A DNA stretch of 33,454 nt. Origin: Gamarada debralockiae (taxonomy: Eukaryota > Ascomycota > Leotiomycetes > Helotiales > Hyphodiscaceae). Of this stretch, positions 20,959-32,745 are shown in pieces; within the stretch, counting starts at the first letter, position 1, and every line of letters starts with the position of its first letter. The notes beneath the pieces were generated by a model. The model searched no databases. It was not told the DNA's origin and was given only the letters and a program-made list of their open reading frames with translations. The position numbers were made by a program, and so were the translations under genes. The stretch lies in the NCBI GenBank assembly GCA_002803225.1, contig NXFV01001321.1, positions 1-33,454 on the forward strand, in the 5' to 3' direction.

Positions 20959-21255
20959 CATTATCAGCTGATTTGTAACAAGCGCTGCCTCGTTTAATAC
21001 CTTGCAAAAAGTTGCTCGTTGTTAATTGGGTGGCATTTAGCGGTGAAGGATGGCGGATGAGATATTTTAGGAAGCCGATGCGCGTTTCCATTGGTAGCCT
21101 GGGGTTTTCGAGATAGACTCAAGAAATATAATGCTCCCTCCATCCCCATCCCCCGATTCTCCAGCACCCGTTATGCTGTCAAAATTTCGTCTTAAAATCG
21201 TTCGCGCCTACAGCTCGTTGCGAGGTAAGCAGCAGTCGATGCTCTCCGGATCGAG

Positions 21256-22466
21256 ATGGAAGAATTTAATGCTAACAATTTATTTGGCCCTAGTTACTAC
21301 TTCGCTCAAGACACAGCACTAGTTCAGGATCCCAGTAATGAGATTGCAAGCTCTAACCATCTCAAGTCGAATACTTCCCGAGACACAGCATCGCATCCTT
21401 CCGTCGCTTTATACGACAATTCGCTAAGCATCCAACCAGGCCTTGACTTACACAGCAACGATTCGATAGATTCTTTCAACCTCTTAACAGGTATGATATA
21501 TGTCTTCCTTTATTATCTACTAGAGATTAGATCCCAAATCCTAATAATTTATACCGTATAGGACCGCACACTGGTGCCCTGGTATCGAGTGCACCAACTG
21601 TCCTATATCCTGAGAGTGCCTCCGAGCCCTCCGTAGCCCAACAGTCCGAGGACTCCAACTTCATTCCTCAGTAAGATTCTTTATATTTATTTGATCGAAC
21701 TTATTATATTAAATGATGAGTGTATCCACCAACAGAAATAATGGACTTCATTCAAGCATCAACTTCCCGAGTTTCGACATGAGCAATGTCGTATCACAGC
21801 ATCATGAAAATGTTCACATCAACCAGCGGGCTCCAGCCGATGATTACGTCCCCCAGCGCTGCGCATTTCCTAGCTGTGAAGAACAGCAAGTATTCCCTAC
21901 AAAGCCGGCATTAAAGTACCCAGCCCTCCTCAATTTATCAAGATAGACCATCCTAATATTGCCACAGAAGACACCAAGACAAGCACACCCGTCCATACAT
22001 CTGCCACCAATATCCCTGCACCAATAAATCCTTCGGTGACAAAGCCGGCCTCCAACGCCACAAACGAGAAGTCCACGGCTCTGAAATTGAAGCCCATACC
22101 TGCCCAATCCACTCTTGCAAACGCAACACGCGCGGATTTCCCCGCAAACACAATCTTCTCGAACACCTGAAACGCTTACACGGCCTGCAAACCTCTGCTT
22201 TACAAACACGCCTCACCCGTTCGGAGGGATCTTCAAAGCAAGAAGACTTTCAAGAATCCCAATGCGAAAACGGCGGAGAATGTGGAGAATCTGATATGGT
22301 GGAGAGCCAGTCAAGGGATGTTATGTATGAAAGTGGAAATGGAAGTACTGAGCAGAATTTGAGGGAAAGGCTGCACCGCCTTCGAGATGAGCGAGCGGAG
22401 CTAGACGCGGATATCAGGTCGCTGGAACGCGTTTTAAGTATGATAAGAGGCGGCGGCTCTCCATGA
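21256..22466 (+). CDS. C2H2 zinc-finger protein with C-terminal coiled coil
   Basis: Four exons, 21256-21490, 21562-21670, 21736-21915 and 21968-22466, encode 340 residues. Introns of 71, 65 and 52 nt begin GTATGA, GTAAGA and GTACCC and end TAG, CAG and CAG. The N-terminal 150 residues are Ser/Asn-rich and acidic, a possible activation region. Three fingers follow, with ligands C157/C162/H177/H181, C187/C192/H206/H211 and C220/C225/H241/H246; all have four residues between the cysteines and the first and third have long loops. Intron 3 splits finger 1, and only correct splicing restores its histidines. A leucine-rich helix (RERLHRLRDERAELDADIR, about 307-332) may allow dimerisation. The domain set indicates a nuclear sequence-specific transcription regulator; targets are unknown. 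The ATG at 21256 is the first in frame. A further upstream exon cannot be excluded. Confidence 0.85.
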
Positions 22467-22759
22467 TGCCGTATTGAGCGAGCAGGATACGGTCGCTGAC
22501 CATGATTTTGGTGTGAGTACTTGTAATCGATCCATTTAATCTCGAAAATCTGCTGAAGTAAGTCTCAGGCACGTACGATATAAATTAGAGGAACTATATG
22601 GATTTGAAGAGTTGCGTTTTCCAAGGCGTTGGGCATTTATTCAGGACGAAGTTGGCTTGGCTTGCACGTGACATTGTGGCGTGTGCATGCAAGGATAAAT
22701 AAAGCTAGCCAGAATTTGCTGTCCGTTCCCATAACCAGGGAAATAGGCCAGGTTGTGTT

Positions 22760-23370
22760 TCAAGGCAGGCTAAGAGGAACGTTTCCAGATTTTCCCCTGA
22801 AGCCAAGGGATATTTCTGGAACTGAAGGAACATCGGGAACGAAAGGAAGTGCCTGAGAGTCCATGCTAGTTAATCGAAGTATGCTAATGCTAAGAGGAGC
22901 TAACAAGAGAACGATGAATCCGAATTTGTACATCTTGCCCTTAACTTTGTCGCCAGCCTTCATAAACCCGCCCACCTTCCACGCCACATTCCGGTCGCTC
23001 ATAGGGCCAGAGAGTCGTGCAGGGAGTCGATGACAAATCTCATCCTCACTCATACGTTGGTCGTGAGCAAGCATGAAGCCGAAAACAAGATCGCCAACAA
23101 GCCATTCGAACAAGTCAAATGATTTTGTAGGCATTCGCTGTCCTGCTAACTTGAAATAGCAACCTGCAGTTCTGAAGTCTACTGCTCAGAGATCAAACGT
23201 GAGGTAACCGGATAAAACGCCCAGCGACACTTGTACTCACCCTTTTTATGGCTCATATGTTCCTCGACATTGTCCGCGATGGCAATGTAGTAGTCCTTCA
23301 TCAGGGCTTCCAACTTTTCTTTATTCTCGTACTTAAGATAACTTTGTGCTCGATCTTTGGCACGTCCCAT
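22760..23370 (-). CDS. Hypothetical two-exon protein with one hydrophobic segment
   Basis: Exons 23370-23241 and 23181-22760 on the minus strand join through a 59-nt intron (GTGAGT...GAGCAG) to give 183 residues. The first exon starts MGRAKDRAQSYLKYENKEKL, charged and helical. The second carries a mixed domain (FDLFEWLVGDLVFGFMLAHD, then SDRNVAWKVGGFMKAGDKV) and a hydrophobic helix (YKFGFIVLLLAPLSISIL) that could span a membrane, ending in a Pro/Val-rich tail. A TGA lies five codons upstream of the chosen ATG. An overlapping frame from 23549, rich in Arg/Ser, could be an extra 5' exon if an unseen intron joins it. No family is recognised. Confidence 0.55.
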
Positions 23371-23686
23371 TTTCGCAATGCTTCAAGGGGAGGCGGTGCT
23401 GGAGGATCTTGTGAAGCAACAACATCATCTGAACGGTTTGATCTAGTGTGCCTTTCTCTCCTTGAGGACATATTCTGATCCCCCAATGTGCCCTTCGCTT
23501 CCCGGTGCAACTGCATCGTTCTCTTCGTGGGTTTAGTCGCCTTCGTCATGGAGTTCCGATGTCACTTCATCACCGATCCCATAACTTTCTTCGTCCTCCA
23601 TTACATGGGTCTCCGCCAATTCCACGCCCGACCCATCTCCCGGATAACCTCATCCACATGACTATTCACCTCGTATCTTATCTCCT
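23371..23686. other. Short intergenic stretch
   Basis: The stretch lies between the two-exon hypothetical gene and the decayed 2EXR gene. It is the probable promoter of the former. A minus-strand open frame from 23549 covers part of it and may be leader sequence. A pyrimidine-rich run is seen around 23590-23690. Confidence 0.4.
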
Positions 23687-24442
23687 CTAGCTTCTTTCAT
23701 CGAGCTGATAGACCACTAACCCATGTAGAGGCAATTCCTCCTCCCCTAACAGAGGCAATTCCCTTACCCGCTCGCACATGATGCGTGCGTCCCATAAAGA
23801 AATCTCTTCCACGCCCTCGATATCCCAGAACGCAATATCGTGAAGCTCCGTCTGGTCATATTCGCTTTCATAGATAAAATAATTCGTGCGGTTTGTCACA
23901 GCGTACAAGTTCGCCACGGCTCCCAGAGTTCCCAGAATATCCGTAACCATGACTGTCTGATGCTCTCTCCGTCTCCCAGATGCAAATCGTCGAATCCGGT
24001 ATCCAACGCCAGTCGCGAAATCCTGTCCATGTCCTTGCGATCGATGTCGTTGATTCTACGAACTGTAGATTTGATTATCTCGACTGTAAACCTGAGTCGT
24101 TCCACAAAAGACATTCCATCAATGAACAAAATATCTTGGCTGAAATCGAACCCGGTATGTACAAATCCTGGGGCTAGATAAAACGGCGTGCTGGTAGGCA
24201 AGGGCGCGTTCGTAGAATTTGGTCGTGACGCTGTACGATTCGCGGTTGACGAACAAAATTATTGGAGGAGAGCAGTGAGATCTGATTCCCAAGAGCGTGT
24301 CATCCCATCTTCTTAGCAATGAGCGAGGAGCGGCTGCGCGGAGACGAGATATGTGATCTAGGCGATTCGGGAGGCGGAGGTCTTTTGGAAGCTTGGGGAA
24401 GAGGGAGAAGGTTGTCGAAGCGAAAAGGAGGGATCTGAGGAG
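23687..24442 (-). pseudogene. Frameshifted 2EXR-like gene
   Basis: The minus strand carries segments resembling the fungal 2EXR family. FSLFPKLPKDLRLPNRLDHI opens like the family's FxxFxxLPxELR start. CSPPIILFVNRESYSVTTKF matches its PxxLxVxRESR region. FDFSQDILFIDGM matches the NxxxDxLYF strand. The opening piece has no ATG: a TAG lies upstream in frame at about 24445. The reading must change frame near 24200, where the first frame soon hits a stop, and change back near 23950 into DILGTLGAVANLYAVTNRTN to finish at 23687. The first and last pieces are in the same frame, so two opposite indels suffice. No intron could do this, because the homologous text is contiguous. A missing start plus two shifts make a non-functional copy likely; the family's own function is unknown. 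Confidence 0.55.
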
Positions 24443-24871
24443 CTATTTAGCCGGGTTATGGTTCGTGGAGGAAGTTTCACTTCAATTGCTCGGGTTGCGT
24501 TGACAATTGGAGGGTTGGTTGCCCGCCAACGGTTTACACGTTTCGCGACTTGAGATGTCGGTGACAGGTTGCCACATGACTGATGCAGATGGGACGATCA
24601 GGTTTTTCGATTATGTCTGGCCAGTTTAGCTAAGAGATACGAAGCTTTCTTATCCTCAAGGATAATTGGGAACTGAAGTTCGTAGCTAGAAATGCCACCT
24701 GTCATTCCATTAAGGGTATCATATCGCTATCCATCTCGCACCCCTCAACCGAAATAAGTCCAAATAGAGCTCAGCAAAATACATCTCCGTGAGAATGTAA
24801 TTCCCGTCACCTCTTTCCCTGTCATATCATTCCGACACCTGTGCACATTGACCCACCGTAACTCCAATCCA
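24443..24871. other. Intergenic, 3' flank of the RdRP gene
   Basis: No coding frame is supported on either strand. It holds the 3' UTR of the RdRP gene and the upstream side of the decayed 2EXR gene. Confidence 0.5.
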
Positions 24872-27800
24872 CTAATCGTCCTCATTAAGAATCTCCAAGT
24901 CCTCCACATTCACTGGGGGGCCTTTACTCTCTAATGCCAACGCTTTTTCGTTCTCACTCCTCATAGCCTTCACAAAGGACGCGTCCGGCTTCATCATCAC
25001 AGCCATGTGCGGTGCCACAGCCACCATACCGGGGCGCCACATGCACTTCAGCTGGGCGAGTTGTTTGCCTGCTATCCACCACACCACGTTCGAAACGTAA
25101 CTCGGTCTGTAAGAAGCGAAGAAGGCCGAAGCTTTGAGAAGAGCCCACGACGTCACCTCGGGATCTGGAAAGCAGTCCGGGAGGAGAGACTGGGACAGAA
25201 GCGTGTCTCCACGAGGCCGAATGGCGTGAAATTTTTCGTGGCACGCGACTGCGAAAGGGACGAAGTCTAGTTTCGATTCATCGTTCGGGGCGCGTGTGAA
25301 GTAAGTCGCCCAGTCATTTTTGATGACGCTAAGGTCGGCATCAAGATCTTTAAGGAGCGTGGCCCATTGAGGCTCCAACTTCGCTTTTTCCCGGGCCCAT
25401 TTGTAGTATGCAACAAGGTCTTCGTCCCATTGTGGAGGGTCTGGAAAGCTATTGTGGAATTCTGTGAGCTTAGTCTCAATAGCCCTGTCTGCCACGTACA
25501 TCAGGTGGTCGATAATGTGGTCGGCTTTCGAATCAAGATGATCGGTCTTGTATAATGGCTGCAGCGGCGTGACCTTAATTTTATCCTGTTTAATACGCGT
25601 CCAGTCGTCCTCGGTGAAAATGTATCCTTGCTTCGATTGATCGGCCAGCAAGCTCAGGAGCGTACTTAGAAAGACTGCTTGAGGGGTATTCACACTTTTT
25701 TGGGTGTAGCAAACCTTCTCCTTGAAATTTGTGCAGATGCCAAGGAGTGATTGCTCTATGTTGAACGCAAAACTCCTTTTTAGGAAAATCGAGCTCGGTG
25801 TAGAATGCCCTGAGACCAACTCTTCATACGTTGTCTTTTCTTTTCGTATGTAGCCTTCTTCGACGAGATCCGGACACTTTGGGACTTCTGCGTTCACGAA
25901 ATTCTCTACTAAGGTTGGCTCCCAGCAGACCCATGCTATGTCACCATCGTAGTCGCCACCGGAGAGCTTGGCTGCGAGGGATGGGCTGCCTTTCGTAGGG
26001 AAGACGATCACATCTTTAAGGCCCATCAATTCGACTTTGAGCACCGCCTTGACTTTTTGAATATCACTGACATAATGAGCAGGAGATCGTGCAACCAAGA
26101 CGTCGACACCATCCAGAAATACACCTGAGCGCCCGGAGACTTCATCAACGAAGCCAGAGAAGTCGACATAGACTTCGTCTGGTTCCAGTACTCCAGCAAA
26201 ATCCGGTATCATGTACGCATAAGTCGATTGACTAACAGTGATGTTGAGCCTCTTCCTTAAGTCATCGCACTTACTCTTGAATAACGAACGGACTATATCC
26301 TTCATGAAGTAAAGCTGTTTTGGATCAAAGCCAGCGTCTAAAAGCACATTCAGCCTTTCTTCAATTTTGACTGGGAGACCCGCGCAAAATGAGACCGCTC
26401 CAGTCCTCAGCCTCTCCTTCATGTTAGGATTGACTTCTCGCACCCATTTTCGCAGAGCTTGGGGTTTATCCATGGCGATTCGGAGGGTTTCGATCTCGCG
26501 ATTGAGTCCTTCCACGAGCAAGTGTGAGATGACGTCTTTCATGAGCTTAGGGCTCCGGGCTCGATCAACCAGTAACGGGAGAAGTTGACAGTTGAGATCC
26601 GCTGATTTGAGCGGGCCAGAACACCTGAGGACCTCGAATGTACGGTGGCTGGGGTCTTCGGATTCTCCATTGGCTTTGGAACTCCGCTTCCACTTGCACT
26701 GGGAAGAATAGACTTCTATCCAGTCCTCACCACTCATGTCCTTATAGTTGATGCTCCAAAAGCCCTTGGCTTCCCCAATTCTTCCTTGAAATCCACTTGG
26801 GGTGTAGGAAAGTCCGAGCTTGTGAATGACTTGCGATGCAAGAGACGGCGAAATGCGGCCAGCGCCATCCGTCATTACCTCCTTCCCACACCGAATATCT
26901 TCCTTGTACCTGATTTGGTGTCTCTCTAGGGTGATAGTAGGCGAGTTTCTCGACAACGCTATATTTAGGCTAAGCAACGCAAAATAGTTGATGTCGGGGT
27001 AGGGGGTGAGTTTACCTATTGATGTTCGTGAAAATAGTTTCAGAAAAGGCTGCTCCGTATTCTTTCTAGTTGGCCGAATGCGATTGAGCAACTGGTCTAT
27101 CGTCAGTTTTACATAGGGTTTTGATGAATCCCCCGGCATTATGCCTTCAATAAAGTCCTTGCCATCGACAGCAAAGAAAAACGCTCGATGAATCGGATCT
27201 GGGTCGTCCGTAAGTTGTTGACCAGAGTCAACCTTCCGATCTCTTCGCTCTTTTGGTTTGAGATGGAATGGTTTCCATACTCGATCGAGAAGATGGTGAC
27301 TTTCATCAATAAGCCAGTCAACTATGACTTCCGGTCCTCTCTTGCCAACTAGCTGTAGACACCTGGGAACGTGACGGCCTGTGAGACTAGGCATATCGAT
27401 CTCGAGGAATCGGTCATGGCCAAAGCGACGTCCAGACCGATGGGAGGCATCAAGTCTCAGAGCACCAAGGTGGAGACGAAATAATGGCCCGGATTCGTCT
27501 GAGAGATTGAACCTCAGGGATCCATTCATAAAAACTGCGCAGGAGCCACGATGAAAGTCGCTGATCGCGGCGTCCCACGTTTCACGGCTGCATTTTTCTG
27601 GGAAAGGCTTTCCATGAAGTACTGGGAGACTCTTCAGAAACCTCCAAAGAGTATCGTAGTCGTTAAAAGCAGGTGATGGGGAGAATTCGACTTCCTTCAG
27701 GGACACCCCAGCGTGCAGGAAGACACGTGTGATCTCATAGTTAACATAGAGAGGAGCGGCGCTTAGAGGCTGAGGCAATTCCGCTGTTTGGAAATTAGCG

Positions 27801-28908
27801 ATAGACTTGAAAAGGACATGGCAAAGTCTTTGTCCGAACACTTACGAAAGATTCCACGCAACCGCTCCTTCAGCTCCTCTTCACCCAGCTCACTAACCTC
27901 TTGGTCGCCAATGGTAGCTTGCTCTAACAAATCTTGCGAAAGTTCATCAACGACAGGCTCAGACAGGCCAACACCAACGATATTAGAGTCCCCGACCTCA
28001 AGCAAAGCTGCGTCGAAGCTGCTGTCCCCTTCGTATTCCGACAACTGCGCCTTATCCTCAAAACTCGTGTTAAGCGGCTCTCTGTATTCCATGTTAATGC
28101 CTAGCTTATAATCACCTGGCTCTAAGGGTTGCGTTGGGACGGTCTCTTGAGTAGAGACATCAGGTAGAGGCTTGTTGCTCGTGTTGAGTTGTGCGTTGGA
28201 GAAAATGGAAGAAGTATCGGAGACAAAGCTCGTCCTCGCACTTCTCGAGCTTCCTACTGATGCCTGCATAGACTGCGTTCGGGCAAATGATCCGCTGGCG
28301 CTGGCGCTGGCCTGATGCGGTAACCGGGGCTTCTTGAAGGCTGTGTCGCCCTCATTGAGCTGTTCTCGGGACCTCTTGGATTCACTCTTCGGCTTTGATA
28401 ATGGAAAGTGTATGGGACTGTCATCAAGCCGCGGTCGATGCGGGGCTGCGGGGGATGCGTTTGGATTGCCGTTAGCCAGGTGCCTTTTCGATCTTGGAGT
28501 CTTCATCACTTCGTATTGCTTGTTCAAAATGTCCAGGAGACATTGGAGTAATAGCGCCTTCTCCTTATCAGTCGTAGGTTTGCTTGTATGGCGGGTTCGT
28601 TCCGGAACAACCCCACGCTCTGCCTTCGGTTTATTGACCCAGCTAGAATACAGAATATCGGCTTCTGTATCGAATTTCTCAATGAGGGGATCAATGGCAT
28701 TCTTGAAGCTCAGCGCCGTGACCTTGAATACAATCTCTTGGTGAATGGACGGTGGCTTCTCGCTTCGTCTGATTGGCGAATCTTTCTCTGTCGGAACCTC
28801 GAGGCTGAATCCCCATATTCTATTGAGCTTTGAGACAACTCTCTCAATTCTGAGGTTCACAGCTTCCAGCTCCTTGGCTTTTTGGGGTGACAAATGGGTT
28901 GAGTTCAT
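24872..28908 (-). CDS. RNA-dependent RNA polymerase of the RNA-silencing pathway
   Basis: Exons 28908-27846 and 27783-24872 on the minus strand join through a 62-nt intron (GTAAGT...GCTAAT...AACAG) to give 1324 residues. The catalytic loop reads SGGDYDGD, with the three metal-binding aspartates at about 965, 967 and 969, diagnostic of the two-barrel cellular RdRP family (QDE-1, SAD-1, RRP-3). Other typical pieces are FSGFVDEVSGRSGVFLDG, VLVARSPAHYVSDIQKV and the C-terminal region around FNIEQSLLGICTNF. The first about 350 residues, nearly all of exon 1, are low complexity with a Lys/Arg/Ser-rich middle and an acidic end. The enzyme copies aberrant single-stranded RNA into double-stranded RNA for Dicer, in quelling or meiotic silencing. 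Which of the three fungal classes it belongs to needs a tree, so no symbol is given. Length fits QDE-1 class enzymes (about 1400). The start is the first ATG; no in-frame break is present. Confidence 0.93.
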
Positions 28909-29946
28909 TGTGTCAATACGTTGCTAGCCGTTCCACCCTCTCCATATCGTATCTGCGGGTGTATTCGTGTGTATCTATCCAAAACTGGCCCGGATACGAC
29001 CTTTATCGGCGAAGGTCTCTGACTTGTATGACGTCCAGACCAATCATAAAGCTTTCAAAAGCATTGATCTGAAATCGTGAAAGTGATGTGATTCAAGAGC
29101 ATTGCGAGGCAAGGTGTGCGAAAGTAAAGTATCTTCAGGCGCAAACTCACAAAGCTGCGAGGCTGATGTTTCGGAAGGTGGAGGTAAGGCTGAGGAGAAG
29201 GCGGATATCAATTGAGGCCTGCGAGAGAAGTGTAAGCAAGGAATTATGAAGATGAAGCCATTAGAAAGAGTCTTGTAGTATCTTGGGAGAGTGGAGGGGC
29301 CTCAATGGTTTTGTAGAGGTGATCCTGAGCTGAACGGGATGAAGCCTCTGGAAGCTCTTTGTGACTTACGATTGCGGGGAAATGCAAAGTCAAAACGAAT
29401 GAAAGGCGAATAAACGCAGATCAGCAATTGGTGATATCCCCAGGGCAATTGCGTGTTGAGAGGGTCGTTATCGAAATGAAAGGTTGTTTGCTTACAACTT
29501 GTCAAGGATGGTGGGGAGTGAAGGTTCAAGCACGGAAGACGCAACGGCCCGCACCCCCAATTTTAGCATGTCAGCCCATCACCGCCGCAATTTCCCGTTC
29601 TGGGTGAAAATCAACACCACAAATCATTCATGTTCAGAGATGATGAGAAGGAATGGATGAGAAGGGAAGAGAGAAGATCTTCTGAGTGAGAAGTTAAATA
29701 TGGTTACCTCAAAAAGGCTCTTTGAGATGCCGCTATCATGTTTGCAAACGATTCTCGGTTGCAAAGTTTGCGACCGCCGTCAGGCCGATTCGTTCAGTGT
29801 CAAGAAGTAAAATCAATGTGAAGCTCAAGGTATTTCTTTCTGAACAGCCGTGCTGAAGAAATATGAATGGCGCGACGTTGCAGCCATCATAATGATAAAT
29901 ACAGCGTTGTGCAGTACCTTGGGCTTCGCGATTATGACAGCCCACT
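28909..29946. other. RdRP promoter region, no supported gene
   Basis: The stretch holds the 5' leader and promoter of the RdRP gene. Minus-strand frames at 29302-29544 and 29736-29945 lack recognisable features. GTATGA, GTAAGT-like and AG sites occur between 28920 and 29480, so a 5'-UTR intron is possible but not shown. No RNA gene was recognised. Confidence 0.45.
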
Positions 29947-30267
29947 TTACCCGTCTAGTTGACAAGCCACCAAGGTTGTTCGTTCGCTCCGAAGGATGAA
30001 ATCTTGAAGCAAACTTCTCTCTTCGCCTGAAATCGTCGGGGAAAAGATCATACGACTCTTCGATTGGTAGACCTTGATAACTTCAACCGTGAGTGGCTCG
30101 CATGAGTCGGCAAATGTCACACGGACGCCGTCGCCGACGACTTCACCCCGCATCACCATCTCCTCTCCCCTTCGTGCAAGGGGTGGCAGTCCTCCAAAAA
30201 TCGCCTTCAGGCTGAAAGATTATTCCGGACCTGCATATGGCTTGTATTTATCCAACACGCGCTTCAA
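29947..30267 (-). pseudogene. Unidentified coding remnant
   Basis: A minus-strand frame of 91 codons ending at 29947 has good protein-like text: AIFGGLPPLARRGEEMV, MRGEVVGDGVRVTFADSC, then EPLTVEVIKVYQ and a charged tail. Directly upstream in the same frame, after one TAA (30222-30220), lies RVLDKYKPYAGPE, which reads as its continuation, so a single nonsense change may have broken it. The first ATG after the stop would give a 70-76-residue protein, an alternative reading. No family is recognised. It may be the C-terminal end of an enzyme gene. Confidence 0.3.
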
Positions 30268-30375
30268 TTAGAACCCTTAATTGAAAGGTTTAGACATGAG
30301 TGAGGGGCCCAATGTCGGCACTCTCATGGCTGAAGTACAGCCTCGTGCCTGACGCCTTGCAAATTTGATGTCTGG

Positions 30376-30457
30376 CCAATGTAAGCCCACTACGATCATC
30401 TCAGAAGTTGTAATGAGGGGAATTATTGCGGAGCCAGAAGGACCGAAGTATTAAAAA
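30376..30457 (+). promoter_or_regulatory. Promoter motifs of the arabinofuranosidase gene
   Basis: CCAAT at 30376-30380 matches the HAP-complex site; GCGGAG at 30428-30433 fits the CreA carbon-repressor consensus SYGGRG; and TATTAAAAA ending near 30457 is a TATA-like tract about 50 nt before the ATG. Carbon catabolite repression would suit a secreted wall-degrading enzyme, but single short motifs are weak evidence. Confidence 0.35.
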
Positions 30458-30507
30458 GGTGAATGAAAGTCAATTGAGTTCCAAAATTATTCCCATCAGC
30501 TCCCAAA

Positions 30508-32745
30508 ATGCTTTCCAGTCTGCTTACAATTCCCGTCCTCGCTGGCATTGCCAATGCGATCAATCTCACGGTCGCAAGTAGTGGTGGCAATGCGTCTTCC
30601 CCTCTCACCTATGGCCTCATGTTTGAAGACATTAACCATTCCGGCGACGGTGGCATCTACGCAGAGCTCATTCAAAACCGCGCCTTTCAAGGCAGCACTG
30701 AATACCCATCAACGCTTACTCCGTGGGAGCCAGTTGGCGGTGCGGTATTGACTCTGCAGAACACCACAGTGCCATTGTCTTCAGCCCTTCCCACCTCGGT
30801 GAACGTTGCTCCCTCCAGCGCCAATGGCACCATCGGAATCCTTAATCCTGGTTGGTGGGGGATCGATGTGAAACCCCAGACATACACCGGCAGTTTCTGG
30901 TCTTTGGGGTCATACAAGGGCACTTTCACTGTAAAGCTCCAATCCAGTTCGACTCAGCAAGTGTTTGCAAGTGTCGACGTACCATCACAAAGCCAGTCCG
31001 GGAAGTGGGTCGAACACCACTTTCAATTACAGCCTCATGTGGCAGCACCAGACACCGCAAATGATTTCGTCATCGAATTTGAGGCAGGCACCGGCTCTAT
31101 CAACTTCAATCTAATAAGCCTCTTCCCTCCGACCTACAAGAATAGACCAAATGGAAATCGAATCGAGCTGATGGAAGCTTTGAAGGCTCTCAACCCAAGC
31201 TTTCTGCGCCTGCCTGGTGGTAACAATATGTGAGTTCTCACTTCCCGTCCCAATTGCGATACTAATGTATATGCAGTGAAGGAGACACATTCCATTATCC
31301 GTGGAAATGGAATGAGACAATTGGCCCTTTGACTCAACGACCAGGACGACCAGGGACATGGGGTTATGAGAACACTGATGGATTGGGTCTGGTTGAATAC
31401 CTTCACGTACGCCTCTTCCCCATTTACAATCATTCAACCTAACACAATCAGTGGTGCGATGACCTCGAGATTGAACCCATCCTCGCAGTCTGGTCAGGAA
31501 ACTACCTCAACGGCTACCTAACTACCGGCGATGTAATCCCAGAGTCTGAAATCGGCCTTTACGTTCAAGACACCATGGACGAACTCGAATTCATTATGGG
31601 CGCAGTAACAACTCCCTTCGGAGCCCTACGAGCCTCTCTCGGATACCCCGAACCATGGACAATCAAGTACGTCGAAATCGGCAATGAAGACGACCTCGGC
31701 GGAAGCGAATCCTCTTACATTGCATACCGTTTCAAAGCCTACTACGATGCCATCTCAGCCAAATACCCAGACATTATCATCATTTCCTCGACAGGTGATA
31801 CTTCAGCGCAGATGGGCAATTCGGCCACCGATTTCCACGAGTACACGAGACCGGATCAATTCGTCTCGCAATTCGGATACTGGGACAATATTGCCAACAG
31901 AGAACATCTCACACTAATCGGAGAATATGCCAACATCCAATGGAATGTACCAACCATCACGGGCGTCGATTGGAGTGCGCCGAAACTGCCTTTCCCAGTA
32001 AGCAAATTTTCAGAGTCATCAGTTACCTATTTCATAGCAATTCACGAATTCTACCACTGAATTTTACTATGAAACGGATGTCTTTGGAGTAATACTGTCT
32101 CGGAACTCCCGGAACTCCTCTTGGCTCTACCCTTCTTCCTTAACCAAGCATAAGCTGACACCGTAATTTAGATATGGGTTGGTGCTGTTGCTGAGACTGT
32201 CTTCAGTCTCGGTGCTGAGCGCAATGGGTATGGGATTATCGGCATGTCGTACGCACCTGGTTTCCAGAACGTTAATTCATGGGAATGGAGTGTTTGTGCC
32301 CTCCTCCTTCCTTGTGAACCTAGCTGACAAGAAACAGCCCGATTTGATCTCCTTCAACGCCGACCCCTCTCAAACCGTCCTCTCAACCAGCTGGCACGCA
32401 ATCCAACTCTTGTCCAACGCCCGCTACACTGCTACCGTTCCAGTAACCTCAGATACGGGCTATGGCCCTGCATACTGGATGGCTGGTACTTCGGGACCAG
32501 GGAAATACACTTTCAAGGCAGCAGTTTACAACTCCACCGAGACCATCCCGTTCAATATTGAGTTTGCGGGATTGAAAGCTGGTGCGAAAGCAACGTTGAC
32601 GGTCCTCACTGCGCCGGATGGATTGAGCAGCAATGTTTTTGGAGGACCAAATGTGGTGCAAAAGAATGTTACGACTTTGACTGCTGGGAAGAGTGGGTTT
32701 GGATTTGAGTTGGAGAATTATAGCATTGCTGTTTTGACTACCTAG
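30508..32745 (+). CDS. abfA: Secreted GH51 alpha-L-arabinofuranosidase
   Basis: Five exons, 30508-31229, 31277-31406, 31452-31997, 32172-32291 and 32338-32745, encode 641 residues. Introns are 47, 45, 174 and 46 nt; the third is unusually long and the fourth has a weak GTTTGT donor but a good CTGAC branch. The signal peptide is about 1-17 ([17 protein letters not shown]). The N-terminal part has the family text [20 protein letters not shown] and [13 protein letters not shown] (split by intron 1). In the barrel, YVEIGNED carries the acid/base Glu (about 363) and LIGEYA the nucleophile Glu (about 442). The C-terminal beta domain follows, with [12 protein letters not shown] and GGPNVV. The enzyme removes terminal arabinofuranosyl groups from arabinan and arabinoxylan outside the cell by a retaining mechanism. 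Length and domain order match fungal GH51 enzymes. All catalytic motifs are intact. Confidence 0.95.
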
